From Arthonia radiata (lineage: Eukaryota; Ascomycota; Arthoniomycetes; Arthoniales; Arthoniaceae): a DNA stretch of 64,000 nucleotides. Under the pieces are notes generated by a model. The model was given only the letters and a program-made list of their open reading frames with translations, made no database searches and was not told the DNA's origin. The position numbers were made by a program, and so were the translations under genes. Position 1 is the stretch's first letter; each line of letters starts with the position of its first letter. Below, one piece after another: positions 54,203 through 63,553 of this stretch. Where the stretch lies: assembly GCA_002989075.1 (NCBI GenBank), contig PSQN01000004.1:992001-1056000 (forward strand), in the 5' to 3' direction.

Positions 54203-57200
54203 TCATACCCAGCGTCTCCTCCCTTCCCTCCTCTCCTTTACACATCCTTTCCACCACCTTTGTAATGTAACAACAGCGCTTACGAGCCGCTGTTGTGCCT
54301 GAACTACTGCCGCGCACTCCTCAGCCAGGCATTTGGCGACGACTCGCCGTTTCGTTTCCCACCGTGCCTGGCTGCTCCTATACGCCCTTTGTATGGTCAG
54401 CGCGGCTTGATAGGGAACCGCGATTCGGAGGATGCGCGATGCCAGGAACGCGAGCAGTGATGTCGTAGTCGTCTTCGATGGGCATGTAGAAGGTCGTGTG
54501 AAGAGGCTGAGAAAGCTGCGGGAGCAGCCGAGCGAAACGAGTAAGGATTTGAGGCTCGTCACGCCTGTTGTGGAGTTGTTGCATAATGGTAACGAGCTGC
54601 AGTACTGCTCTGCAATAGCTTTATAGGCTGCGCCATCCGCAAATGAGGTCGTGAGATTGCTGACGGTCAAGCCGTGGAGGTAACCGACTGAGTGTGCCCA
54701 GGATAGCAGGAAATGCGATTGCCGCTCGATTGAGGAAAGGTATGACAGCTCGGCGTCTTCGCTGTCCAGGAACTCGTCACTGCTTGGAGTGTTAACGCGC
54801 CGTTGATGAGTGCGACGCAGCCTTGCGACTTCCAGCTCGACAAGATCAAAGTCAACGAGCGCGCCGAGGCCCCAGCGGCTGACCAAACCCCAGAGCAATT
54901 TCACAGTCTTCTCACGGTGACCATCCACAATGTCCGCTGCGCGGATGTCTTTGAGCAATCTGCTCGCAAAGTCGCTGACACTGTTCAGAGCAGCTAGAGC
55001 GATCTCGACATTGTACATGCGTTGCGGACGTCCTAAGCAAGGATACTTCAGATGCTGCGAGAGTGGCCAGCAAATACCTTGGTTGCCGTTATAGTCGAGG
55101 CGACTGGTCAGCACGTCACCACCAGCTAGCGTCGTGGTGAGTCCATTCCTCTGTAGATCCAGTGTGCCCGGTGGGTATAGGAGACATTCGACTAGTCGTG
55201 TCAGGCGAACACCGTCACGCAGATCTGTGGCAAGGTTGGTGACGTTGTACTGGAACTCTTCGAGCGGGTACTGAACATGTTCAAGATGGTATCCGAGGTG
55301 GCTGATAACACGAGAGACGTCGCCGACAGATGGGATGAGAAGTCGGCAGAGTCCATGGAGTACCGCAAGTGAGGATTTGTACGGTGATGTCGCCTGGAAT
55401 AGATTGCGACCTTGAAGAAGACCTGTCCGCTGAGCAGTGTCGAGGAGATGTATGATCATGAGACTGCGAAGAGCGGTGCGACGCCAGCAGTGAGAGATTG
55501 ATGGCACGGTGGATCTGCCATGAGCAAGACTGATGGGACTTGGAGGACCCGCAACAGTGATGGAAGCCCGCGTGGCCAGATCTTGATTCTGTACAAGAAA
55601 AGTCTGCAAGAACTTGGAAGTCGACTTGGCGCGATGCGCGGACGGACTAGATTGGCCTGCAATCCCATCTCCAGAGTTTCGAGGTGTGGATACCCTCCTT
55701 CGACCGACCACAATCTCAGCGGCGGTCTGTAGACTCTCAAGGTCGTAGGTCTTCGTCCAGAGATCGAGAAATCTCTGTCGCTGTCCAAAGTCGTCCTTGA
55801 AACGCGCTACTTCGACGAGAGTCTGTGGCGGGATGCTAAGTGCACCGAACCGTAGAGATGCCTGCAACCTCTTATGAAGCAGGACGTTGTCAGAGCTATG
55901 ATATAGATTCAAAAGCTGCTGCCGAACGCTCTTGTCACTTGGTGACACGGTTGGAGTCCCCTTGGCCTTGTCAAAAAGGGTATTAACGAGCTGCGTGATG
56001 GATTGCTCCTGATGGGAAAGCCAGTTTTCTTCATACATCTCTGGATGGGCAATATCTTCTGACAATGATGTGTACCTTTGGTGTTCGGCATGGCGTTCAG
56101 TCTTGGCCGCAGTAATTACGGGCACACTCAAGGCCGTGGGCACCCGCTGACAACGCTCAGCATCGAGTCTGAAGCCACCGACCGCCGACACAGACCCACG
56201 ACGGTGATCAGTATGTCTATTGTGTAGAGACTTCGACTGATTGAAGCCTCTCGGCGCTGCAAGGCTCTGGCGGGCAGATACAGGTCTATGCTGGGGTACT
56301 TGCCCATCATACTGGAGGGCTGGGTGTCGATGGGGAGGATTTGCTGCTGGTTCTGGTGCAATCTGCACCTCGATGTCTTCGCCGACTGGTGCAAGTATTG
56401 TCGCTGATTGCTGCGTAGTCTTTTCGGGTATGATAAAGCTGGCTCGTTTTCCAAGCCTCTTAGGTCCTGCTGCGCTGTCCTTGTGTTTAAAAGCGCCTCC
56501 CGGAGGTACATTCTCCTTGCCACCACCTTGACCGGGTAGATCCACGCCCGATACCTGTGCCTGAAGCTGACGACCACTATTCTGCAGCGGGCCTCGCCGA
56601 GGGACAGCATCGAGTGACGCCCTAGGCACGCGCTTCTTCGGGACTGCTTCACGCGCTTGCACCGAACGCGATTGCTCCTGAAGATGGTCCTCTGTCAAAG
56701 TTGCCAGGTCCAGAAACATATCCGATCTTCGTGGGTTTGAGGTTCCACGCTCTCTGCTTTCCAGAGACGCCCCGGGGTGTATTGTAAGGACGGTGGTGTC
56801 ACTTGGGGCGTAGATCGTTCTTCTTCGCGCCTCCTTCTGCAACATGGATCCTCTTGATAGCGCATTAGATTGATGTCCGACGTTTTGGTATATCTTGTAT
56901 TCTTGCTGGGCTGGCTCGGCCAATACCGAAAGCCTTCGCTTCTTAGGGCTCCCTTTGTTGGCATGGTTCTGCGCAATCGACACCCTCTGGGCTGGCTGAG
57001 CAAATAGCGCACTTGTCCTTCTTGCCGCGCCTTGTATACCAACATGTTGTGGTGTTTGGTTTGTGGTTATGTTTAATTGCATTGGCGCAGGTGCCGGCGC
57101 TGGCTGCTTCAGCGCAAAGGTGTCTTCGTAAATGTCGACCGTGGGATCCCATCCTACGCTCTGCCGCTTTCTGGGTCGACGAGGCTTTGCGTCGTATAGC

Positions 57201-57328
57201 CCCGGTGCTCTGGGCGCGTTTGGCAGCGTGACCGAGGTTTCAGCAGCACCGAATGTAGAAAATCGCGTGTTTTTCAGGATGCCACTGCGAGGCTGAGGAC
57301 ACGGCGTTGGGTCATCAAATGCAGACAT
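54203..57328 (-). CDS. Sha1/ASPM-like spindle protein, calmodulin-binding
   Basis: A single exon encodes 1041 residues. The N-terminal 400 residues are disordered and basic, with SGILKNTRFSTFG and KPRRPRKRQSVGWDPTVDIY, short motifs typical of the abnormal-spindle family in fungi. A helical middle part (residues about 430-760) with RFGALSIPPQTLVEVARFKD and VNTLFDKAKGTP leads to a calponin-homology-like region including NVTNLATDLRDGVRLTRLVE and IERQSHFLLSWAHSVGYLHG. Two IQ-type motifs end the protein: YQAALTIQRAYRSSQARW at about 973 and VSAVVTLQRWWKGCVKERRE at about 1018. ASPM-like proteins bind calmodulin and focus spindle poles; in Aspergillus the homolog is called Sha1. Far fewer IQ repeats than in animal ASPM is normal for fungi. 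ATG 57328 is the first in frame. Confidence 0.88.
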   Translation of the reverse strand: MSAFDDPTPCPQPRSGILKNTRFSTFGAAETSVTLPNAPRAPGLYDAKPRRPRKRQSVGWDPTVDIYEDTFALKQPAPAPAPMQLNITTNQTPQHVGIQGAARRTSALFAQPAQRVSIAQNHANKGSPKKRRLSVLAEPAQQEYKIYQNVGHQSNALSRGSMLQKEARRRTIYAPSDTTVLTIHPGASLESRERGTSNPRRSDMFLDLATLTEDHLQEQSRSVQAREAVPKKRVPRASLDAVPRRGPLQNSGRQLQAQVSGVDLPGQGGGKENVPPGGAFKHKDSAAGPKRLGKRASFIIPEKTTQQSATILAPVGEDIEVQIAPEPAANPPHRHPALQYDGQVPQHRPVSARQSLAAPRGFNQSKSLHNRHTDHRRGSVSAVGGFRLDAERCQRVPTALSVPVITAAKTERHAEHQRYTSLSEDIAHPEMYEENWLSHQEQSITQLVNTLFDKAKGTPTVSPSDKSVRQQLLNLYHSSDNVLLHKRLQASLRFGALSIPPQTLVEVARFKDDFGQRQRFLDLWTKTYDLESLQTAAEIVVGRRRVSTPRNSGDGIAGQSSPSAHRAKSTSKFLQTFLVQNQDLATRASITVAGPPSPISLAHGRSTVPSISHCWRRTALRSLMIIHLLDTAQRTGLLQGRNLFQATSPYKSSLAVLHGLCRLLIPSVGDVSRVISHLGYHLEHVQYPLEEFQYNVTNLATDLRDGVRLTRLVECLLYPPGTLDLQRNGLTTTLAGGDVLTSRLDYNGNQGICWPLSQHLKYPCLGRPQRMYNVEIALAALNSVSDFASRLLKDIRAADIVDGHREKTVKLLWGLVSRWGLGALVDFDLVELEVARLRRTHQRRVNTPSSDEFLDSEDAELSYLSSIERQSHFLLSWAHSVGYLHGLTVSNLTTSFADGAAYKAIAEQYCSSLPLCNNSTTGVTSLKSLLVSLGCSRSFLSLFTRPSTCPSKTTTTSLLAFLASRILRIAVPYQAALTIQRAYRSSQARWETKRRVVAKCLAEECAAVVQAQQRLVSAVVTLQRWWKGCVKERREGRRRWV

Positions 57329-57891
57329 ATTGACATGGAGGAATGTACAATTGCTAAGGTATACTTGCGCGTGTCGCGTACACGTCGTCCAATGTCGAGT
57401 CTTGCGACGCGCCGCGCGCGCGCAAACGTTGGAAGTGATCGGCCGTTGCCAGGGGCAACCATCGAATACCTTTCATCTCAGACGCGTCTAGTACCGCGCT
57501 TTTCATCTCAGACTTGATTAGACTTATAGATCTACTAGAGCAAATTGAAGTCGTCTCATGGAGGTATTTACAGATGGAAGCTGTGTAGCTGAACAAACCG
57601 TTGAATGAAATTAAGCGCTTCGTCCGGACAGTAAAGATTGGTCTTGCTTTTCAAGTGCGACCGGAGTGCAGAGCAAAGACTCATCATCCAACAAAGGTCT
57701 GTACGAATGTTCGAGTGAGTGCATACTCATCACCCTCCTCAGGTGCCTCTCAATTGCTTGGTAAGTAAGAGACTCACTGCACTGTTCTGGAGTACGGGTT
57801 ACATTTGCGCACGTATGTGGGAGCATGCAATCCCCGTTGTCAAGCATATCAAAAGACGGTTATGTCCTCTGCAGATGCGCAATCGAGATTC
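57329..57891. other. Promoter of the Sha1-like gene
   Basis: About 560 bp. The right part is the 3' region of the polysaccharide deacetylase gene. No coding sequence supported. Confidence 0.5.
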
Positions 57892-58758
57892 TCATTTCTT
57901 CTTCCACTCAACATCATCCCACCCGGGATCTCCTCCAAACTCCTCCTCATGCTGTGACACCCACTCCGCCACCTCCTCACACGTCGCAACCCACAGCTCC
58001 CCCTTATCCCTCCTCCTCGCCACCTCCGCCAGCACATCCGTCATAACCTTCACCCTCTCCTCTCCCACCGTCAAGAACGGATGAAATAAAAACGCCGCAT
58101 ACTCCCCCCTCTCACACACCTCCACCACCCTCCTCAACGTCCTCTCCCGAAACACATCAGGACCTAACTCACCTTCGCCTTCACCATCTCTCACCCTCAC
58201 CGGCGCCAGCGACGGCAGATAGTAATACGCATCAATCTCCCGCCACCGAAACGGCACCATCGCCACACCCTCCACAACCGCGCACCTCTCCGCCGCCGGA
58301 CTCAAATACCTGAACCCCCTCTCCTTCATCAACCCCAACGTCCGCTCCGTCACCAAACCCCCCGGCGGTCTGAACCCCTTATACCGCCACCCCCTCCCCA
58401 TCACGCCCTCAACCGCCTTCAGCGACTTCTCCAAATGCCCCACTTCCGTCTCCGCGTCCAGCGACTTCCAGACTTCATGCTGCCACGCGTGAAAGCCTAC
58501 TTCATGGCCTGCGTCGGCGACTGAGCGGATCGTGTCGGGGTAGACGCCGCAGTTCCAGGCTTCGATGAAATAGGTTGCGCGGATGGCGTGCTCGGACAGG
58601 AGCGAGAGCATGCGGGGGAGGGCGGTGGTGACGGAGTGGTGGGAGCCGATGGGTATATTGGAGGGCCAGAGACCGCGGTGGATGTCGGCGGCTTCGCCCA
58701 TGTTGTCGAGGGTTATGGAGATGGCGGCGCGGGCGCCGTCGGGCCAGGGTGGGGGCAT
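57892..58758 (-). CDS. Polysaccharide deacetylase family protein
   Basis: A single exon encodes 288 residues starting MPPPWPDGARAAISITLDNM. The NodB fold is seen in order: strand 1 with ITLDNMGEA instead of the usual TFDDG, then ATYFIEAWNCGVYPDTI (motif TxFV), then HEVGFHAWQHEVW with the HxxxH metal-binding pair, then KGFRPPGG, and LFHPFLT near the end with the last-motif His. The LDN motif means that the first Asp pair is altered, as in the cytoplasmic allantoinase/peptidoglycan-deacetylase-like branch. There is no signal peptide, so the substrate is likely intracellular and a cell-wall chitin role is doubtful. The sequence is notably GC-rich with strong third-position bias compared with its neighbours. 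ATG 58758 is the first in the protein-like part; the upstream extension starts without a good context. Confidence 0.85.
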   Translation of the reverse strand: MPPPWPDGARAAISITLDNMGEAADIHRGLWPSNIPIGSHHSVTTALPRMLSLLSEHAIRATYFIEAWNCGVYPDTIRSVADAGHEVGFHAWQHEVWKSLDAETEVGHLEKSLKAVEGVMGRGWRYKGFRPPGGLVTERTLGLMKERGFRYLSPAAERCAVVEGVAMVPFRWREIDAYYYLPSLAPVRVRDGEGEGELGPDVFRERTLRRVVEVCERGEYAAFLFHPFLTVGEERVKVMTDVLAEVARRRDKGELWVATCEEVAEWVSQHEEEFGGDPGWDDVEWKKK

Positions 58759-59058
58759 GGTGGTTGGTGCGGTTGGAATCGTGGATCTCAATAATGGAGT
58801 GGCTAATGATTGTGGTACGTGATGAATTGTTATACAGTGTTGAAATGATACTTTCTTGTATCTGATGCTATATACGTACAAGCTGTATGCAGCGCTAACG
58901 TGGGGAGCCTGCTGATCGTATCTGATACCCGGCAGTTGCGCCCGTTGATGTTTTGATAGTTATACATGCATATGCTCTTCGTGTCGTCGTAAAGTATAAT
59001 TTCTAAAGTATAATTTTCGAATGCAATGCACGTAGTTCGCGCCTATAGCGCCCGTACT
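58759..59058. other. Spacer between deacetylase and RPC34
   Basis: Three hundred bp between two genes on the same strand, more AT-rich than the surroundings. It should hold the deacetylase promoter and the RPC34 3' end. Confidence 0.5.
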
Positions 59059-60393
59059 CTAGAACCACTCTTTCAAGTATTCACAGCTCTTGGCTTCTAC
59101 CGGCCCACCTTCGGTACACAGCTTGAACACCGGACATCTTGAGCAAGGTGTCTCGCTGAACCCGTTCTTCGACATCTTGACGCCCAAGTCGAAGCTGTAT
59201 GTGTCACCGCCGACGCCTTCCCATTCAGAATCGGGTCTGCGGATCCAGCGGAAGCCGACTTCATCGTTGTCATCTTCATCAAGTCGACCGACCGTCTTAC
59301 TAGTCGCTCGACCTGCTGTTCGCGATTGTCGCTCCGATACTTCCTCGACCTCGCTCTCGTCGCGTGGCCGCTCGTGCTTGACAGCCTTAGACTTCATCCT
59401 CTCGAGCTGGCCATCGTACACCAGCCGCTCCAGTAGTTCCTTGACGTCGTGTAGCTGCAGATCCTTCTGGATAATGCCTGTCTCGTCCAGATAGTCCAGA
59501 ATCGACGTTGCTGTCGGGTAGTCTGCGTAGCCTGCTGGATAAGGGACTAAGATCTTCCCGCCTTCTGTTGCAGCTCGAGCTCTCAATTCGCGGACCGAAT
59601 CCTCTTCAAATTGGTCGAAATTCTCCTGCGCGCCCGCCGCTGATTGCTGGTCGTCACCATGCGTCCCAATGCCATTCACATCAACCTTCTTAGCCGCGGT
59701 TGAGTCTTCACCATTGTCATGCTCATCACGCTTTCGCTTCTCGCCTGCCTTCTTCTTTGCTTCTTCTGCCGCCTTCTTGCTTGGTAGCCGTGGGAGCCGG
59801 GGACCTTGCATCCAGCTGTGCTTCCGTATGTACTTTACTACAAGCTGACTGGCGACTTCGATGAGCTCGTAATCGATCTCACCCTCACTGAACCAGGCAC
59901 CACCTGTCACGTCTTTTGCTGGCTCGAGCTCATACAAGATGTACGTCTTCTTGGCAGTATTTCGAGCTGCCTTCAACTGCTTGATGTGCTTGGTGCTGAT
60001 CAAGTTCTTCAGTGCTTTCTCCACGACGTTCTCATGCAAACTCAGCTTCTTCTTGAGAGTCTGCTTCCACATGCCGCTCGCACCCGCATTCTCGATTTGC
60101 CGGTAGATCGATACGGCATTGGAGTCCTTGATCAAAGTGTATTTGGAAGCTGCACTGCGACCTCGAACTGTGAAGACAGCTGCCATGCCTTCGCTCTGCA
60201 CTGGCTGGAACTTGTTTTCTTGCATGAGCAATGAGATGGCCGGCATTAGCGTGTTAACATCCGGGGCTATCTCCAGTGCGAGGAGGTCTTCTTGCCGCCA
60301 TGATTGATGCTCTGGGCTTGCAAGGCAGGCTGCATAGAGACTGTCGGCAGTCGTGCGGGCGTCGGGGTCGACTTTTGGCTTTGTGTCGCCCAT
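59059..60393 (-). CDS. rpc34: RNA polymerase III subunit RPC34 (RPC6)
   Basis: A single exon encodes 444 residues beginning MGDTKPKVDPDARTTADSLY. Two winged-helix units are visible: the first with LLMQENKFQPVQSEGMAAVF and YTLIKDSNAVSIYRQIENAG, the second with MWKQTLKKKLSLHENVVEKA and ALKNLISTKHIKQLKAARN. ILYELEPAKDVTGGAWFSEG is a strong family signature. The C-terminus holds four cysteines, PCSRCPVFKLC and SCEYLKEWF, the cluster that binds an iron-sulphur centre in this subunit. RPC34 contacts TFIIIB and opens promoters of tRNA and 5S genes. A charged insert of about 60 residues (KRKRDEHDNGEDSTAAKK) separates the parts. ATG 60393 is used because the two codons before it begin with TTG. Confidence 0.94.
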   Translation of the reverse strand: MGDTKPKVDPDARTTADSLYAACLASPEHQSWRQEDLLALEIAPDVNTLMPAISLLMQENKFQPVQSEGMAAVFTVRGRSAASKYTLIKDSNAVSIYRQIENAGASGMWKQTLKKKLSLHENVVEKALKNLISTKHIKQLKAARNTAKKTYILYELEPAKDVTGGAWFSEGEIDYELIEVASQLVVKYIRKHSWMQGPRLPRLPSKKAAEEAKKKAGEKRKRDEHDNGEDSTAAKKVDVNGIGTHGDDQQSAAGAQENFDQFEEDSVRELRARAATEGGKILVPYPAGYADYPTATSILDYLDETGIIQKDLQLHDVKELLERLVYDGQLERMKSKAVKHERPRDESEVEEVSERQSRTAGRATSKTVGRLDEDDNDEVGFRWIRRPDSEWEGVGGDTYSFDLGVKMSKNGFSETPCSRCPVFKLCTEGGPVEAKSCEYLKEWF

Positions 60394-61104
60394 TGTCAAC
60401 TCTTTTCGATGTTACTGCCGTCAATCGCCTGGCTACCAAACTAATCACTAATCAAACTTTACTGTTTATGTGTCCCGACAGATGTGGCTATCAGATGAGT
60501 GCTGCGGATTTGAGCACGTGCTGTGTGAACCTCCACTTTCAAATATGCAGATCTGCCCACCCTTTCAGCTGCTGGTGATATTTGTTGACGCCCTGACGTG
60601 GCCTTGATTGTTCACGATTGTAGAGACTGGTTGTGGAGTATCTTCAATGGAAGGTCGAGTCATTGAGAGTGATCTCCCGTGTCATAATGAGGCTCAAAAG
60701 AAAACGGGCAAGACGGAACGAGTGCGCCAAGCCTAGAAGCGCTAGTGACGGGCACTATGCCATGGTCACATTAGCGTACCGGTCTCTATTGGCTGGGCTT
60801 TGCCTTTCCTCGCTTCAGCAACCTCTCACTGCATCACACCCTTGCTTTTCTGCCCACCTCCTCACTCCCCCATCTCCATCCTACCCTCCTGCTTCTTCGT
60901 TTTATGACCTTCACTCCTCTCCTCCTTACCCTAGACTCCATCCAATGCAATACGATCCGCGCTCTTGCACCTGCATGGCACTTCGCATGTCTTGAGCATC
61001 AAGATCTTATGACAAGTTGGGCTCATGTGATTGCGAGATCAGAATGACTTCTTGACATATCCTCCATATCTCGGCCCATACTACAGAAGCGTGCACAGTG
61101 GCAA
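60394..61104. other. Divergent promoter region
   Basis: About 710 bp between RPC34 (minus) and the lactamase-like gene (plus). A pyrimidine-rich plus strand at 60820-60960 is typical of fungal core promoters. The frame at 60633-60995 overlaps it and is not protein-like. Confidence 0.5.
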
Positions 61105-62460
61105 ATGTCTCTACATATCACACACCTCAACGCAGACAGCTCGTTCCTACTGGTCTTCTCTCCACCTTTTGCACCCGCTAATGACGCGTCGGGCACTTTT
61201 CCCGGTTCCTTCAGCATCCTCCTCGACCCTTGGCTAAGCGGAGGATGTACCGTTTTCAACAGACATTTCGCGCATACCACACACACTACCCCATCATCTG
61301 TGCAATCCATCAACGACCTTCCTTGCGAACCCGACCTCATCATCTGCTCGCAAGACAAAAATGACCACTGCCATCCCGAAACCCTCCTCCAACTCCCACC
61401 AGACAGTCCCGCGCTGATAGTCGGCACACCCGCAGCGGCCAAAAAGATCAAGTCCTGGAACCACTTCTACCCTGAAAATGTAGAGGCTCTCAAGCGTTTC
61501 GATGAGCGAAAAGAAGACACCCTCTACCGCATCATCATCCCACCGCTCTCCGGAAACGGTGCGGCAGGTGAGGTGACAGTTGCACTTCTGGCCCCAAAGC
61601 GAGATCTCACAGGCCTTCACAACGGTATCGGCATTACATACAGACCTCCCTCCAGTCCACTCTCAATTAAGACCGGCTCCGTCATCAACTTGCCCAAATC
61701 TCCTTCGTCGATCATACTTCCTCACTCACCCATCAACATCTTTCCACCGTCACCGCCCATTACACCTCCGCTACCATCGCCTAATCGCCTCCGAAGCCGA
61801 AGTCAAAGCCGTAGCCGCAGCCGTAGCTCTTCCAAGCGCAACTCCTCCCGCAGGCCATCAACGCAGGGCTCGGACCGCTCGCGTGGCATCTCGAATATAT
61901 CATCATCCACTCTGAATGTTGCGCATACCGCCAATCCTCTGGCTTTGCTCCGAGAAAAGACCGTGTCTGTTATATACAGTCCGCATGGCGTCTCTTTCAA
62001 GTGTGTTGAGCCCTATGCGTCGTCACATCTTCTCTCCGCTTCCGCTCTACCCTTGACAGCCCTCTTCCACTCTTTCGACGAGATCAGCAATCCCTGGTAC
62101 TTCGGCGGAGCGATCAATCACGGCTTTCCGGGTGGCCTTGAGATCGCACGACGGCTCTTCGCAAAAGTGTGGGTCGGTGCGCATGATGAAGATAAAAAGA
62201 ATACTGGTATCAGCACAAGGCGGACTAGGGTCAACAAGTGGCATGTGGATGATGTGAGGTGGATGCTCGACGAAGGTGGGCTGCAAGCAGAGAAAGGACG
62301 CAAAAGGGCAAGCAGTGGTGCTGTGAGGAGCACGAGTGGGACACGCGCCATGTCGAAGCGGACACAGACGGAGGTCTTAATGCTTGACGCGGGAGATCAG
62401 CTGATGATCAACAGCGACGGCGTGAAGAGAGGGAGAGACGACGTGGGCGTGGCTGTTTGA
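61105..62460 (+). CDS. Metallo-beta-lactamase-fold protein of a fungal family
   Basis: A single exon encodes 451 residues. It starts MSLHITHLNADSSFLLVFSP and has the order of the lactamase fold: SILLDPWLSGGCTVFNRHF, then LIICSQDKNDHCHPETLLQL, VTVALLAPKRDLTGLHNGIG, SVIYSPHGVSF, ASALPLTALFHSFDEISNPW and VWVGAHDEDKKNTGIS. The usual HxHxDH appears as a reduced DHCH motif, so one or two metal ligands are missing at the first site and activity is uncertain. An RS-rich linker (RSRSQSRSRSRSSSKRNSSR) of about 90 residues splits the fold in two, as I recall from homologs in other ascomycetes. No signal peptide. The substrate is unknown; hydrolase or a non-catalytic fold are both possible. Confidence 0.85.
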   Translation: MSLHITHLNADSSFLLVFSPPFAPANDASGTFPGSFSILLDPWLSGGCTVFNRHFAHTTHTTPSSVQSINDLPCEPDLIICSQDKNDHCHPETLLQLPPDSPALIVGTPAAAKKIKSWNHFYPENVEALKRFDERKEDTLYRIIIPPLSGNGAAGEVTVALLAPKRDLTGLHNGIGITYRPPSSPLSIKTGSVINLPKSPSSIILPHSPINIFPPSPPITPPLPSPNRLRSRSQSRSRSRSSSKRNSSRRPSTQGSDRSRGISNISSSTLNVAHTANPLALLREKTVSVIYSPHGVSFKCVEPYASSHLLSASALPLTALFHSFDEISNPWYFGGAINHGFPGGLEIARRLFAKVWVGAHDEDKKNTGISTRRTRVNKWHVDDVRWMLDEGGLQAEKGRKRASSGAVRSTSGTRAMSKRTQTEVLMLDAGDQLMINSDGVKRGRDDVGVAV

Positions 62461-63331
62461 TGTTGCACACAAGGGGAACCATTACCGGTCGCCAGAGAGC
62501 AACGCAGGCGCCGGCAAGTCTTCTCCGAGAAAGAGTCATATGTAGGACCGCGGCAAGCTGGACAGATGGATGACCGTGATGTTGCTGAGCTATGGTAAGG
62601 GGGTAAGGTAACATTTCATGATTTACGAGATATGATCCGAAATGACGAAGAAAAAAGCATGGCGCTCAAGGTGCAAAAATATGTAACATGATAATAGGAT
62701 TTTTCGGTCGTATGAGCATGTCCCTGTTATGCGTTCTATGCGGAGTCCCTCAGTGATCTCGCATATTCACACAGCAGCAAGTGTCTTACAACGTTGCCCC
62801 ATTAACGAACGCGTGCTCAAGATCGGCAACAATAGAGTCCTTTCAAAATGCTCGTAGTCTATGAATAAGAACATCGACAGCATATCTAAACCTTTGTCCA
62901 GCTAGTTGTATCCTATCGGAAACCTCGCGTTCTTGCATCACCCCCGTCGTTTCGCATCGACACCTTCACACCTACGGCTTTGCTAGCCGGAGTATTTTCA
63001 AAGACCGCTACACGCTATGTTTGTCAGAGCCTTGTGGGGACCGAGCTTGAGTTCTTTACAGAATCGCGCTATGCGCCACTTCTGACCAGCTCCATACTCG
63101 ATCGAGTGCATCCTGCGACTACCCGCCTACAAGACGACAAAGCGGGACCACCTATCTGGCTTCATGCACAAGCAACCTAATAGGCCGATTCCGACACTAA
63201 GGAAAGGACACGTCCAGGCATTCCCATGGCACAGGTACAAGACAGTACAGCTGGCAAAGCTTATCCGTCATATAAACTCACTAGCCCGCCTAAACCCACT
63301 TATCTTCCCAAGGTCCATCGCAAACACAACC
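62461..63331. other. Intergenic region
   Basis: About 870 bp downstream of the lactamase-like gene. No coding sequence supported and no repeat noted. Confidence 0.5.
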
Positions 63332-63553
63332 ATGGCTCGTCTACTCGAAGAAAACCCGCCCGTACCCGGCCTGACAGCGCACAGCATGCCAGTTCTCGAC
63401 AACCTCACTCTCAAATACCACTGTGCCCACGAGCTCGCCGCGCAAGTCCGCGACGCCATCACTCGGCGATGGGACAAAGGTCTCAAGAAAGACGTCGAGG
63501 ATGAACTTGGAGAAGTGTCGGCGGAAAATAAGGTGATTGTGAGTTTGAAGTAA
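63332..63553 (+). CDS. Small helical protein, maybe first exon of a longer gene
   Basis: ATG 63332 has an ideal context (CACAACCATGGCT). It opens 73 codons reading MARLLEENPPVPGLTAHSMP then LKYHCAHELAAQVRDAITRR, ending in VEDELGEVSAENKVIVSLK. The segment looks like a small helical, charged protein. The stop codon lies within a donor-like GTAAGT, so the gene may continue by splicing beyond 63552 toward the end of the window. I recognise no family. Confidence 0.45.
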   Translation: MARLLEENPPVPGLTAHSMPVLDNLTLKYHCAHELAAQVRDAITRRWDKGLKKDVEDELGEVSAENKVIVSLK

